Assembly: GCF_016086655.4 (NCBI RefSeq)
Contig: NC_052138.2
Coordinates: forward strand, 310,001 to 374,000
Reading direction: 5' to 3'
Origin: Lepeophtheirus salmonis
Taxonomy: Eukaryota; Arthropoda; Copepoda; Siphonostomatoida; Caligidae
DNA: 64,000 nt
Shown: positions 34,022-45,564 of the stretch, one piece after another
Numbering within the stretch: the first letter of the stretch is position 1
Layout: every line of letters starts with the position of its first letter
The notes under the pieces: model-generated
What the model was told of the DNA's origin: nothing
Seen by the model: only the letters and a program-made list of their open reading frames with translations
Database searches by the model: none
Position numbers and translations under genes: made by a program

Positions 34022-34640
34022 TCCACCATTGACGCCAAGTGTAACCGTAGAAACGATAAATGGATCTGATTCGGTCCAACCAGTCGTGAAAACAAAGAAT
34101 CTGGTTTCAGTTATAGTCCTGGCGGTCATCAGCATGGAGGGACACGTTATGCCCCCTCACTTCTTCCCAATGGGCCAAAATGTGACCAAGGAGGTCTACA
34201 ATGACGTGGTCATCCCATGGGAATCCATATACATTCCAACAAGACTCAGCACATGCTCATAAGACTCATTTTTCCAAGAGTTCTTAGGATATAATGTGCT
34301 GGAGTTGTGGCATCCATTTTATTTGCCAGCCAACAGACCAGACCTCAATGCCCCTGTGTGGCATGGTAGTTAGGATCCCATGCAAGAATGATCATGCCTC
34401 AGTTGAAGCCTTGAATGCCCGATTGTCAATAAAATGTAGGATCTGCCAGGACGTAGCCAGACCATGCATGGTAATCAGGCGCCGAATACAGATCGTGATG
34501 GAAAACGAAGGCTTTCATTATAAACAATCATTTTACATTTAATGTGGCTTTCAAATAAGTAAAAACTAATATTTATATCTCTTATACAAGTCGAATAATT
34601 ACCCGTTCAATTTATTATAGATTTACCTTGGCCACCCTGT
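34022..34640 (+). pseudogene. Mariner-type transposase, C-terminal two thirds, decayed
   Basis: The open start (34029) reads VKTKNLVSVIVLAVISMEGH then VMPPHFFPMGQNVTKEVY and DVVIPWESIY, the stretch following the first catalytic Asp. After frame changes come QEFLGYNV, a degenerate WPANxPDLNAPVW (34325-34365) at the third-motif position, ARLSIKCRICQDVARPCM and a C-terminus MxxRRRIQIVMENEGFHYK (34475-34535). The QQD motif is not recoverable; about 34215-34270 is damaged. Near 34628 TTGGCCACCCTGTT resembles the outer end of a mariner (CAGGGTGGCCAA on the minus strand). The downstream GGCTTTCAAATAAGTAAA is also found at 63333, indicating the two belong to related elements. Confidence 0.8.
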
Positions 34641-34644
34641 TTAG

Positions 34645-35280
34645 AAGATAACTCCTCAAGAAAGTGTTACTTACCGTTTTTCATGAGCACACTCACCCAA
34701 AACTATATACCATAAATCCCTTTATATGACGTGTTTTCTCCTCAACAATTAAATAATGATAATAAGAGATTGAGAGAGAAAAAATAATATGTTATGATGA
34801 CTGATTAATACTTTCATCTATAGAGCGCTACCTTATATATCATAAACAAACAAAATTCAAATCAAATCTTCACATACACTAAAAATGAACATGAATTATG
34901 ATATACATAAGGGACCACAGAAACAAACAGAAACTGTGCTCTTGTTAGATATTGAAGACGCTTGCAATCTTTCATTAATATAAATACATATGTACTATTT
35001 CTCATATAACTGATATTTATATGATTTACATGAAGGAGCACTATATCCTTTCATCCTGCATAAAAGTTATATACTATATGCACATGCCTGTAATATTTCA
35101 TAAATACAACTACATTTCTATTGCATAGATCAAAAATGATTTTATTATATACAGGTTAGGGGAGAAAAAAATGGACTCGAGAAATGGATTTAGAAATACA
35201 TCAATAATTTTATATTTTCAATAATAGGCAAAACATCTATGTCAACAAAGTATATAGACAAGGTTTTTGCACAAATTTTC
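34645..35280. other. AT-rich non-coding stretch
   Basis: No gene recognised. 34668-34700 (GTTACTTACCGTTTTTCATG) faintly resembles family S. Confidence 0.5.
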
Positions 35281-36258
35281 TCACTCGATATGACGACCTT
35301 CATAATTATAGCCTTTACACGTCGCCTGAAGGCCATGCAATAGTTGATGACAAACTCATCTGACAAGTTATTTTATGTAGCCAATATGGAGAACTTTAGT
35401 GAGTCCACATTTGGGTGTGAGGTTCTGTTGGTGTCCTCTCCAAGTTCCCCTATAGAAAATAGTTTAGCGGGCTCAAATCTGGTGAGGGCCATATCTCTTT
35501 CTAACAGAATCTACCCATGTTATCAGAGCAGAAATTGTTGGTACATGGCGGATGTGTGAGAGGGGCACCATTCTGAGTCTAAACGTAGGTATCTTCCTGG
35601 TCGTTGGTCTTCAGCCATGGCTAGATGGTGTACCTAAGCACCGTATGGTAGCCTTCCTGGCCGTTTTTCTGCCCAGCCTTGAAAAAGAATGGAAGCATCT
35701 TCTTTCCATTAGAGGCACAACGCCGAGGATCATTGTTTGGGCCAGATATTTGCTATGGTAAACCTCTTGGAGCCCTCCTTTTGTTTCTGCAAACCAGCGG
35801 TTGTTCCCCCTGTTGTGGAATTGATCAACTATGAAAATCCGGTGTTCCCAGAAAATTTTCACAATTCACCAATTTGCCTTGATCCATGTCAGTATTTTCT
35901 TCCACCTCTCCAGGCTCTCCTCTTCACTTTTACAAGATGGTATGGGATCCTTGAGAAAGAAACTAATAACAAATTATGCTGTATAGCTCTCCTGATGGTC
36001 TTAGGAGCACATTATTGGGCTTATCGGGATCCTCATTTATATTCTTCTCCAAAACTTAACTAGAACTTCATATCCCACTTTAAATAATGCCATCCTTTTC
36101 TTGATATCCTGAAGAGGTCTTAACCATTTAGGTTCCACTTGACCAACTTAAAAACTCGGCCCTGGATTACTTAACAATATCCCCCTAATCTTCATCACAT
36201 CAACTCCAGTATCTAAGAGATCTGAGATACGCTGCCTTTGTACTTTTTTCTCACTCAT
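35281..36258 (-). pseudogene. Mariner-type transposase, full-length span, decayed
   Basis: The span is 978 bp, close to the normal 340-codon gene. The ATG at 36258 starts MSEKKVQRQRISDLLDTGVD, a typical N-terminal HTH; then WKKILTWIKANW near 35885. The first catalytic segment reads IFIVDQFHNRGNNRW (35800-35845; family FSDEKxFTVDQxHNRRNDRW), followed by SKYLAQTMILGVVPLMERRC. The QQD motif region (~35600-35530) is scrambled (RMVPLSH). The third-motif region reads LTRFEPAKLFSIGELGEDTN, then RTSHPNVDSLK and FVINYCMAFRRRVKAI, with TGA at 35281. Many stops. 35344-36063 also has plus-strand open frames, which are antisense. Of all remnants this one best preserves both gene ends. Confidence 0.88.
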
Positions 36259-36259
36259 G

Positions 36260-36930
36260 ATGATGAAATGAATAAATTATTAGTTTGTTTATAAATATAA
36301 AAGGTCGGTGTAAACAGAATATCAAAAAAAAAAAATCATTAATTAACAGTCTACATTTTGCTGCCCTACCCTGTTATCCTAAATCAATAGATACAAGGCA
36401 CCCAGTGACTCGTTTACATATAGTGAGACAGACAGAGAGACAAACTTCGCTTAACCTTTATAATATAATGTCATCTTTTTACTCGTGATATTTTGTAAGG
36501 GTTTATTATTTAGTTACATCATTGGAAGCATTGATTCGTTTATCAATAGAAATGTGTGTAGTTGTCAAAACTGTAACAATAAAAAAAAACTTACAATAAT
36601 TCACGAAAAGCAAAATTTAGTTATGATGATCTTATATGGAGAAAATATATTTAATGTTGTATATAAGGATACACGCAATACGTCCAAATTAAAGATATCT
36701 CATGGATAAGTAAAAAGTTTAAAAACTTTTTGGCATAAAACTAATTTATTTATCCCTAAAGAGTTAGATTAGTTTTTTTTTAGAAAATTAGATATACTTG
36801 TATGTACCCAATGTCCCATATTTAATTATACACTAGAGATTGTATTTCAAACTTTATTAAATACTAGTTTATGAAGACAGCAAGAACAAAATTAAGTATT
36901 TTTCATTGAATTATAAATAAAATCAACACA
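36260..36930. other. AT-rich non-coding stretch
   Basis: Intergenic between two minus-strand transposase remnants. No further feature recognised. Confidence 0.55.
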
Positions 36931-36932
36931 TT

Positions 36933-37542
36933 TTATTCCAAATGACTTCTGTTAACTTCTATGACGCCCTCCACATTTTTCCTGAAGGCTGTACAAGCTT
37001 TACTTATGTAGTTTTCTGGCACAGTAGTCTTGAGTTCAGATTCCAAAGGTAACACAGATCCACGAGGCATGTTAGAGGCAGTTCCTTAGACCTTTCCCTG
37101 GATGAAATAATGGAAAGGATTTAGTTCAGGTCAGCTAGGAGGTCACATGTTCTTGGACACATTCAAAGGAACTTCTAGACAATTTTTTCTCCTTTCTGGA
37201 TGTCGTAATGAGATGTTTCCTTTTCCTTTCTCTTTTGCTCTAAAATTAACTTTCTCAATTTTTTTTTTTTTGACATAACTGCAAATCTTCCGCTCTTGAT
37301 TTTTTGTTAGGTGTTTTTTGAGATATTATACGTCTCCAAAATCATTTTTGCAAAATTCATAGCCATTGTTCTTACTCTCAGTTTTCGACCTTCCCATACT
37401 TTTTACCACCCGTCGCTTGCTGTTCAAATTGCTTATTAACGGCATACACGGCTGTCTGGCTGATCTTGAAGTGATTAAAAATATCGGTTGGGGTCTTCTG
37501 GCGTGCAAGCATTTTTATTAAAATAATTATTTCAGTTTCCAT
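36933..37542 (-). pseudogene. Mariner-type transposase with large internal deletion
   Basis: The N-terminal part from ATG 37542 reads METEIIILIKMLARQKTPTD then IFNHFKISQTAVYAVNKQFE, a helix-turn-helix of the 'TPTDIFxxFxISxxTVYxVxKxF' kind. A second frame adds RARQPCMPLISNL only as a shadow. After roughly 180 bp of T-rich and unassigned sequence, the C-terminal part resumes with PPS-stop-PELNPFHYFIQGKV (37085-37150), SNMPRGSVLPLESELKTTVP and ENYISKACTAFRKNVEGVIE, ending HLE at TAA 36933. Both DD motifs of the catalytic core are missing. Third-motif position carries His instead of Asp/Glu (NPFHYF). Confidence 0.82.
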
Positions 37543-37599
37543 TTTTTCGCCTTTGAAGATAACATCAATATTTATAAATTTAAAAAAATGCACATTATT

Positions 37600-38465
37600 A
37601 TTAGAATATAATACAACCTCACTTTTGTAACAAAAATTCCTACCAAAACTAAAGCTGTCACCCGTAAGCTTAAAAATAACAAATACTGTATTCAGATATT
37701 AGCAGGGCCTTTTTGAGAAAGTTTTAGGTGAGAGGGGAAAAGGGATTTTTATTTTATAATTTTCAGACAAGTATGAACTTTTCTATACCAAGTTTTATTA
37801 AATTACACTATCATATTGAAGGAAAGGACAAAAATCCCCTAATTTAGCAAATTAGTAATATCTAATCATAACCAAGCATACATATTATTAATGAAATTAA
37901 CCATCTTTTATTTACATAACGTGAAACAATATTAGATTAATAAAACTGTGCTATCAATGTTAAATATATTTTGTCAGTCATTAATTATTTCTTGCAAGAC
38001 AAAAGCATTAGCGGTTGAAGACGGTTATTAGGTTTCAAATGATTTTGTATAAGTTTCAGTCTACTAAAGGGACTTTTATCCTTTGCAAGTGTTACTGGTA
38101 ATGTCAAGACCAGATGATAACACAAATAAATTAATGGAAAAATGGATTCCCTCCCGTGAGAAAAGTTGTTCTCAATTTGTCCTTTGTTGCTTTTTCAAAC
38201 GCTTCTGACCCAAAAAAAAGTAATTTGATAGTTATTTGATCATGATTTGTAGAGTCAATACTTAACATGACAATTATATTTTGAAAAAGACTAGATAGAG
38301 TACATCAATTAGTATCTACTATACTCAGTACATAGGTAAAGATGGTGATATAAATACATAAAAAGAAAATATTCAATGAATTTTTTTTCATAATAATTAC
38401 AAACCTAATTTTTACCTTTTAGTACCACCGGCAAAAAATGTGTATTAAGACTCTAATATTGTAAG
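37600..38465. other. AT-rich non-coding stretch
   Basis: No gene or element recognised. Confidence 0.6.
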
Positions 38466-38470
38466 CATTT

Positions 38471-38739
38471 AAATACAGTGTCCGTCATCCAAACACAGAG
38501 GCCCACAAAACCACTGTTAGCCAGAAATGGAACGTCATATCAGTAAACTACAACTGCAGCAGGTTCCAGGCCTTCCACTACCACCTGTAAACCATCATTG
38601 CCGCTAAGGATGGCTACATTAATGATTAAAATAACTCGGACATACATATGTTTACAGTCGTAATTTTGTTGATAATTTATAAACTAAATCTTGTTGAAGT
38701 TTAAAATTAAAAGTGTTCATATTTTAATGAACCACTTGG
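38471..38739 (+). pseudogene. Family-G mariner, 3' end only (C-terminus plus terminal repeat)
   Basis: Reading KYSVRHPNTEAHKTTVSQKW, NVISVNYNCSRFQAFHYHL, a TAA, then TIIAAKDGYIND and TAA at 38627. The 3' untranslated part (TAATTTTGTTGATAATTTAT, CTTGTTGAAGTTTAAAATTA) and the end (AGTGTTCATATTTTAATGAA, CCACTTGG then TA) match the copy at 57525-58335. The final 26 bp is the inverted form of that copy's left end. The rest of the element is missing. Confidence 0.82.
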
Positions 38740-38744
38740 TAAAA

Positions 38745-39570
38745 AATTATATATTATCATTTATATTATGTATTTGTATTTCTTTTGAAGATAAATTCAC
38801 AATTCAATGGCATTTGCCTCCTACCCGTAGATAAATTTTTACTTCCTCACCCTTTTGTAAGAGCAAACAACAATGAAGATAAGGTATTTACAATGCATAA
38901 ACAAGTTAAAATACAGAAGGTTGGAGGGGGGGGGGAAATATATATTATGCATTTTGCATAATATGTGGACCGTCAACATCAAACAATCTTGAACAAAGAC
39001 CAAGAAAAAGACCAAAACAAAATTGATTTTTTTACTTCATAATATTTAAATGCAACTCAATATTTCATTAACGATTTTGAGACAATTGTAAGCTTTATGA
39101 TACAACTCATAAATCCAAATGGAAAAGAAGTTCGCTCAATAGATTGAAACCGAAAAAAAATTGGTGTTCATGTCAGTACCAAAAAAATCAATTCACCATT
39201 TGAAAATGATTAAAAATCAGTCTATGGTCGGATACTGCAGTATCGACAAAATAGTGATTACTAGACTTAAAATTCGTGAGCGATCATTCAATCGCTCAAA
39301 AGTTGCTTACTTTGACCTTGTTTTTTGGAAAAACTGATCATTTGACACTTTTTGCCCTTTTAAGTATAAAAACCAGTCATTTTTTTAAACTGTTATTAAA
39401 TACTTTGAGAAAAATTAAGCTTTAGTTAGACTACTCAACAGCTTTTAATGATATTTGTCGCGAGAAAATCAACCAGCAAAAAAATTTCTTCATTAAGCTC
39501 TCCTTTTGTAGGTAAAAATATGTAATATATGATGAATTTAGAGTTATGATTACATAATTGGATATATGGG
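38745..39570. other. AT-rich non-coding stretch
   Basis: No gene recognised. A G-run occurs at 38927-38936. Confidence 0.6.
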
Positions 39571-39574
39571 TCAT

Positions 39575-39850
39575 TACAGACCCATAAAGGGAAGTAGACC
39601 CCAAACTTCTACAGCAACAATATGGCTGACTTTTGGTCTGCCTTCATTTGGCCCTCCTCCAGCTTTGACCTCAACTTCCTGGACTTTTCTGTATGGAAGT
39701 CTTGCTAAAAAATGTATGCAACAACTCTTATAAGAATATGGATTGAATCCGAGTTACCATTATGACAGTGAGGTACGCCATGGACAAAGCTTTCATCTTC
39801 AAGGGCTGCCCATCGGTTCGTAGGCATGTCAAGGCTCCTACTCCTATATA
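39575..39850 (+). pseudogene. Mariner-type transposase C-terminal fragment
   Basis: One frame reads NMADFWSAFIWPSSSFDLN then FLDFSVWKSC (39610-39705), the third catalytic motif region with Asp at the NFLD position. After a frame change it continues NVCNNSYKNMD, IRVTIMTVRYAMDKAFIFK and GCPSVRRHVKAPT (39710-39840), the C-terminal helix (xxFRRRLExI). No terminal repeat found. Same subfamily as the scrap at 26085. Confidence 0.78.
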
Positions 39851-39854
39851 TATA

Positions 39855-40770
39855 CATATAAAACATAGTATTTAAACATATTAAAAATGGTATATAATCA
39901 ATTGTATTCTATTGTTCCTTTTTTTCTACGCAACACGATAACTCAACTAAGTATCAAAATGATATTTTTATTGTATTTTTTTTATGCTTTTAAATGAAGT
40001 TAGTTAGTTTTTAACCATTACATTCTGCCAACTTTATTTTTTATTTCAAAAATAAAGAGCTTGAAATAAATTTGACAGAATAGTTTACAGCCTCATTTCC
40101 TAGAATTAAGATATGAACAACTTTATAGACTTTCCCCCACTCAAATATATGTTGTCGTTTTTCCGTCTTTGAGAAAATAGAGTTAGGTAATAAATATCAA
40201 CTTTACTTCTTTATTGTTGTATTTATTTACCATTTCAAAAAAAGTGGCAATAAATTTCAGAAAATGTTTTTTGAATATAAATCGTGGTTAAGTAGATTCA
40301 TGCTTCAAGAAATTATTTATATTAAGAATCATAAATTATGGTCTATTTTATTTGGGATATGAATGTGAATTCTATGAATATATTAAAAATATATATTGCA
40401 TGGATGTTTCTCTTCTTCAAAAATTATTCACATAGGGTTCTTTAGAACATCAACATAGCCTATAAAAATTCGTTTTATAGTTAATATATTTGTATTATTA
40501 ACTCACTTTTTTTTCTTTTCTTTTTGAAGTTGGTAATCTAAAAAGGGAATTTTTATTCGAAGCTGTTGTCATCCATGTTTCTCAATGAGAGTATTTTTCA
40601 ATATAGAAGTCAGTGAATAATTCTTAAGCCACCTCTTTAACTGTATTTTTGAAGGCTGAAGAGAGTTTCAATCAAAAATTTGGGGAAATTATAGAAAAAC
40701 TATTGTTACTTATCTTTAAAACGAGACATTGCAAAAAAAAATTACCATTTCTTGACAAAGATTCTAAATA
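39855..40770. other. AT-rich non-coding stretch
   Basis: No gene. 40555-40620 (AAGCTGTTGTCATCCATG, TCTCAATGAGAGT) may be a weak family-S piece. Confidence 0.5.
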
Positions 40771-40774
40771 AAAT

Positions 40775-41365
40775 GTAAAAGTCGAAAGGCTGATCTGCGC
40801 TGGCCTTGACAACTTGGACATCTTCAAGCAGCTCGAGGTTATCCGCCACATTATCTACCGTGGATGCAATCGCCTAGAAAAGGATCTTGGCCTTTAGGAT
40901 TGCACTCGAAAGGGCAAACCAGTCCAGCTAACCACCATGCTACATAACACTATTTGGCAATGTCCATGGCCAAATTTGAAAATAGAGGTATCTAGACCAG
41001 TCTGTTTCCGTTTGACAGTTAGTAAAGACTACTTGGGAGAAGTCAAAGAAATTGAAGGAGAGGACATTGGTGACTCAAAAGTATCTACAGTTCTGTATGA
41101 AGTGTTGTTGGGGTGTTTTCAATGACTTTTTATTCACTTCTGGCAATACTAGAGCTCGAACCTAAAACTGCTGGACTACAAAATATGATACCAAGTATAG
41201 TACAAAGACTTCTTAGTCCAAAAGAGCAACATTGCCGACCTCAAGTCTTTCGTGAATAACGAGTGGAAAAGATTAGACAAGGCTACATCTAACATATGTG
41301 CACAGCCTATCAGCCCACTCATACGCTGTTATTACCGCCGAAGGCAGAAAAATTCACATATAATA
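40775..41365 (+). pseudogene. Tc1/mariner-type transposase, both ends, core missing
   Basis: The N-terminus reads VERLICAGLDNLDIFKQLEV then IRHIIYRGCNRLEKDLGL, an HTH with the usual 'IYRxxxRLEKxLGLxDxxRKGKPV' follow-on at 40780-40925. The C-terminus reads KSNIADLKSFVNNEWKRLDK (41218-41280) and, after a frame change, HSYAVITAEGRKIHI with TAA at about 41361 (family EAVIAAEGGYI). The ~260 bp between (KDYLGEVKEIEGEDIGDSKV near 41030-41090) does not look like a catalytic core and may be inserted or rearranged DNA. Confidence 0.75.
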
Positions 41366-41419
41366 ATACCGTGTGAAAATATAAAATCCTCCTAAAATAT
41401 AGTTTTGAATAGGTATTGT

Positions 41420-42180
41420 AAGGCCAGAATAAGGCCACAGTCAGAAATCGTTTGGCTGATAAGGACACACCCACGAGTGGAAGACCCTGTAAAGTGAAGC
41501 CAGAAGACATCATGAAGTCCTTAAGGTCAACCCAACGATGAAGATGTCAGAGAACTCCAAGAAGAAGAAGTTGCATCGGTCTACTGTGGGCAAGGTCATC
41601 CAAAAGGCTGGAGGAAGTTCGCTTAAAAGAATTGAGAGGGCATTCCTGTCCTAACATCAAAAAGAACTCCTTCTTTAGCGATATCAACCATTCTTGAATG
41701 ATCTGAAGCTAAATACCAACCGGGTAATTTTTTTGTCAGATGAAAAGAACTTTACCGTTATCACCGTCTACAACAACTAGCATGATAGAATGCTTTGACA
41801 ACAGAATCAGGACAGTCACCAAGATTAAACATCCGGCCTCTGAAATGATGTTGGGGGTAGTGGTATAAATTGGAGAGAAAAAGCCTCCAATTTTGTTTCC
41901 TTTTGTTTACCTACGGCCGACTACTTGATGATAATGAGGTACAATAGATCACCAAGACCATGAAGCAATCCAATAAGGTCACATACTTATTTCAGCAGGA
42001 CGGGGCTCCAGCCAATACTATTAATATTGTACAAGAGTGGATGGGTAGCGACATGAACCCTGACCCAAGAACCTTTGGCCTCCTCAGAGCCCAGATCTGA
42101 ATCTACTGGATTACTCCATTTGGTGTCAAATTGAGAAAAATGCCTGCAAGTACTCCAACGGATGAGTATTTTAATGAGTA
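41420..42180 (+). pseudogene. Tc1/mariner-type transposase related to the 10.4-kb element
   Basis: Follows directly on the previous remnant. Readable order: KDTPTSGRPCKVKPEDIMKS linker (41460-41525), KLHRSTVGKVIQKAGGSSLK and RIERAFLS (second HTH and basic follow-on), RVIFLSDEKNFTVITVYNN with the first catalytic Asp (41720-41780), IKHPASEMMLGVV in a second frame, then YLFQQDGAPANTINIVQEWM with the second Asp (41985-42045). After another frameshift come SSEPRSESTGLL-type readings where PDLNPLDYSIW should be. The C-terminal domain is lost; it stops near 42180. Its order and motifs resemble the 10,392 transposase but the DNA is clearly diverged. Confidence 0.85.
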
Positions 42181-42344
42181 CTTATCGGCACAGTACTTTG
42201 TCTACATATATTAATTTATTTTTAAATAAATCTTTCTTTGATATATACCATGTTTGAGTTCATATCACCTTATTCAGATTAAAATGAAGTACACGGAGGT
42301 GTAAGACTTATCCACTACACAGTATTTACTATTTGTAAATTTCA

Positions 42345-43190
42345 AACAAACAAGTGTCCATTAAATCTGAACACTTTGAATATTAAATATTGAAAACGTG
42401 ATAATTTTTTTTATTATCAACCTAATTTCAACAAAATGAATAATATAAATAGATTTGTGTACGAGCTCCCTTAATTATTAATGTATCCACCCTTAGTGCA
42501 ATGAGGGCTTCGGCTAAAGGCCTGGCACTCTCGTCTGATGTAGGTCTCTGTCATGGAGTCCCAGTGTTGACTGACAGTGGTTTTGAGGGGTATCAGTGTT
42601 TAGATTACGGACACTGCAGGCCTTCTCCTCGACATGCACCAAAAAGGTGTGGTGAAGGGGGTTAGCATCAGAGCTGCTGTAAGGAAGAGGGGGGGGGGAC
42701 AAAAGGGTAAAAAACAAAAAACAAAGAACTCAAAAGACTAATTCAAAAGAGTTTTGCAACGGAGGAGATAGTTTCTTTCATTTGCTTGTATCAAAGTGAT
42801 CTCCTTACCATCACAATGTTCTTTCCACTCTGGCTTTCTGGAGAATCTGGTGTGAAACCCAGAAATCTTATGCATGGGCATTGATGGGATTGGCCTGGGC
42901 TGTATACTATAATTCTTCCTTGTTCAGGTCGGCCTTTTTGACAAAGTATTCTCCCTATCCAACTTTTCAGACTTGCTGACGTCGTTGACGGCTTTCCTGG
43001 AGACACACAACTGCTTGTAGTGTGGAAATGGACATTTGTCGATCATGTGCCGTTACGTCGACTTGTACGTAAGCTAAAGAGCTCAGGTTTGTTTTGCAAC
43101 TAATTGTTATGGTTAAATATATCGAAATATGAAGTAATTTCAATCGTTCAATCTTCATTAATCATTAAATCAGTAGGTAATCAAATTCAA
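42345..43190 (-). pseudogene. Family-G mariner, internally deleted copy
   Basis: On the minus strand the 5' part matches 46.7 kb and 57.6 kb: ATTAATGAAGATTGAACGAT, TGAGCTCTTTAGCTTACG, then HDRQMSISTLQAVVCLQESR (43060-42970), an N-terminal HTH segment lacking a visible start ATG. A basic/linker region follows (LNKEEL, ANPINAHA). Catalytic motifs are absent. The C-terminal part reads LHHTFLVHVEEKACSVRNLN (42640-42580) and, in a second frame, HWDSMTETYIRRECQAF and a GGYINN end at 42471. At 42345-42365 AAGTGTCCATTAAATCTGAA is the terminal repeat (57525 copy: GTGTGGTCCATTGAAATCTG). The whole is ~850 bp, well under a full element. Confidence 0.8.
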
Positions 43191-43194
43191 ATGC

Positions 43195-44690
43195 AAATTT
43201 TTTTTTGTTTGTTCATGCCCTTTTGCAATGATTAAACATAAGTTGAAGTAGTAATTATGTGTTTGAACAAAATTCTCAAGGGCTTTTATAAAATAATCAA
43301 TAAAAATATGTTTATTTTATGTCATTTTAAAAATTTAACCAATAAAAGGTTTTTTGTGTTCTTTTTAAAATACTTATTTAGAAATGCATCTTATAGAATA
43401 CATAAATATTAAAGAGGTATATATTTAAACTTTTAAGGGAAATTTATTACAAAACTTACTTTTTGTTATAAATAATATAATTTATTTAATGATGGTGGAG
43501 CTATGGTTTTTTCACTAATATTAGTCTAGTCTTGATCACTTAACCCCCTACTTTTTGAATGAATGTAATTTATTGACCCTTTATTGTTTGATATTTTTTA
43601 ATAAGAAAGAAGCGAATTAACGATTTCAGTTTTTGTAAAGAACCCAGTCCAAAAATATTGATATCGCGACAACACTACGGAGTGAGGACACCAAACTTAA
43701 AGTTGCATTTAAATATTATTTTATCCCTGTTATTTTTAACTACGCAAACAGACGATAGCTGAATCACAAAATAATAAGTTTCGTTTTCATCCCCTGTCTC
43801 TAAGTGTCGGTGCAACAACAAACCCCATTATTTATTAAAACTACAAAAATGAATATATAATGAGGATATATTTTAATATAAAGTTTTGTCAAACAGTAGT
43901 TCACTAATTTCCTTAATATTAATGAAAAAGGTTTTCCTTATTATAAGTATAAGTCGAGTATTTAGGCTCCCAAATGGCCTACATCAACAATGCTGACATT
44001 ACATGAAAACCCTTTGAAAATTACAATCTAGTAAATTAATATATTCCGACTATTGGATGCAGTAAAAATTTTATAATTTAAGAAGATGGAGCACAAATTT
44101 GATGGACACAAGATATTACGAGGATATTTCCGTCTTTAGTGGTGAATAAACAGATTTGCTGTTGGATGCGTATTCGATGATTAATAGAGCATATAATTTA
44201 AATAGCATCGTATCTTTAATTATTAGATTGTAAGTTAAATTTTCTGGACTTAACCACACGTAATATTTTATCTAAAAAATTATAAGTATACGTTGTATAA
44301 TTTTTTGGTAATTTCGTACAGAAATCGTCACAGTTGAGATTCATATGGACAAGCTTGCTATCTTTCAAGCAGAAATGTAATTTATAAAAATGAAACAAGG
44401 TAAAATATTTAAAAAATAAAAAAAATATTAGTGTATAATTTTTGTATATAAGAAAATATTTTATTTGTAAGAAAAATCCTAATTTGTAGAACTATGTTTA
44501 TATTTAATTATTTAAATTTTGATTAGGTAACATAAAAATATAATCTACTTTAAAATACTCAAAAATAATATCTTACTTTTAAAAATATTAAACACATTGA
44601 GATATTTATGTTACTATCTGAAGACATATGGGTCACCTTATGTATTATATAGTTTGTGTGTGTGCCTTAGTCTTAGGAGGGTTGAAACTT
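43195..44690. other. AT-rich non-coding stretch
   Basis: 1.5 kb with nothing recognisable on either strand. Confidence 0.6.
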
Positions 44691-44694
44691 TGTC

Positions 44695-45560
44695 TAGGAG
44701 ATTATGACGGGTGTGCCAATTTTCCAGTGTTATATAAGGTGAGATTATTCTATACCCAAAACATAAAATTGTTTACGGAGGTCAAGGAAACTAGATAGGG
44801 GGTTGAGTTGTAAAACAAAGAGTGGCTGGAGTGTAAAAAATAGCTATACGAATAAGTACGTTTTCAAACTTATTTAAAGTCAAAAAAATTTTGGGCGAAA
44901 TAAGAAATCGGTGAAAATTTTCATTTACCAAAAATAATGCCAGAAGACGATGAAATATTGGATTTGTAGATTACGTAAAGTTCGTAAAAATTTGTATGGA
45001 GATTCATTTGTATATAAATTTAACTAAATAGATGTTTAATAGAAATATTTGTCATATTTTGAATAATTTTCCAATTTTTTCCCCTTTTTTTCTCCATTTG
45101 AAAGAGGAAAAGCACCAATGCGATGCCTTTTGGACCTAAAATTATTAGCCCCAACACTAATATAAAGCATTTTCAATTTCGCAGATATATTATTACATAA
45201 TTTCTGCAATATTTGCTAAAAATAACTAACTATCATGATTTATTTTTTCAACAACACTATTCTCCATAACTTTTTTGTTTCCGTAAATAAAAAGAAATAT
45301 TGGTAGGTCTGTGTTCCTCTATGCAATACCAATAGATGCTATAAACTAATTACTTTTTTTGTAAAAATGAGTACAAAACAGTTATTTGAAATTTTCATCA
45401 CGAATTTGATTTGGAATTTTTTTCACAAAAATAAAAATTGCACGTATCATGTAGCCAAATTTTTTTCATGGATATTTGTTTGTTTTATTTGTATTATATA
45501 GCCACTGTATGATTATTATGCTCTCCTACACCAAAGTGGTCTAAACATAAAGAAAAAATG
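44695..45560 (+). repeat. Copy 2 of a ~0.9 kb direct repeat (partner 3555-4480)
   Basis: Shared ordered landmarks with 3555-4480: GAGGTCAAGGAAACTAGATA, AATCGGTGAAAATTTTCATT, GATGTTTAATAGAAATATTT, CAATGCGATGCCTTTTGGAC, TATTACATAATTTCTGCAAT and TTTTTCAACAACACTATTCT. Distance between copies is ~41 kb. No open frame shared by both. Confidence 0.75.
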
Positions 45561-45564
45561 ACAT

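Noticed and set aside
35344..36063. Three overlapping plus-strand open frames
   Set aside because: The minus strand over the same bases carries a full-span mariner transposase in the correct motif order; the plus frames are antisense.
41319..41513. Minus-strand open frame beginning MMSSGFTLQGLPLVGV
   Set aside because: It is the antisense of the transposase linker KDTPTSGRPCKVKPEDIMKS on the plus strand.
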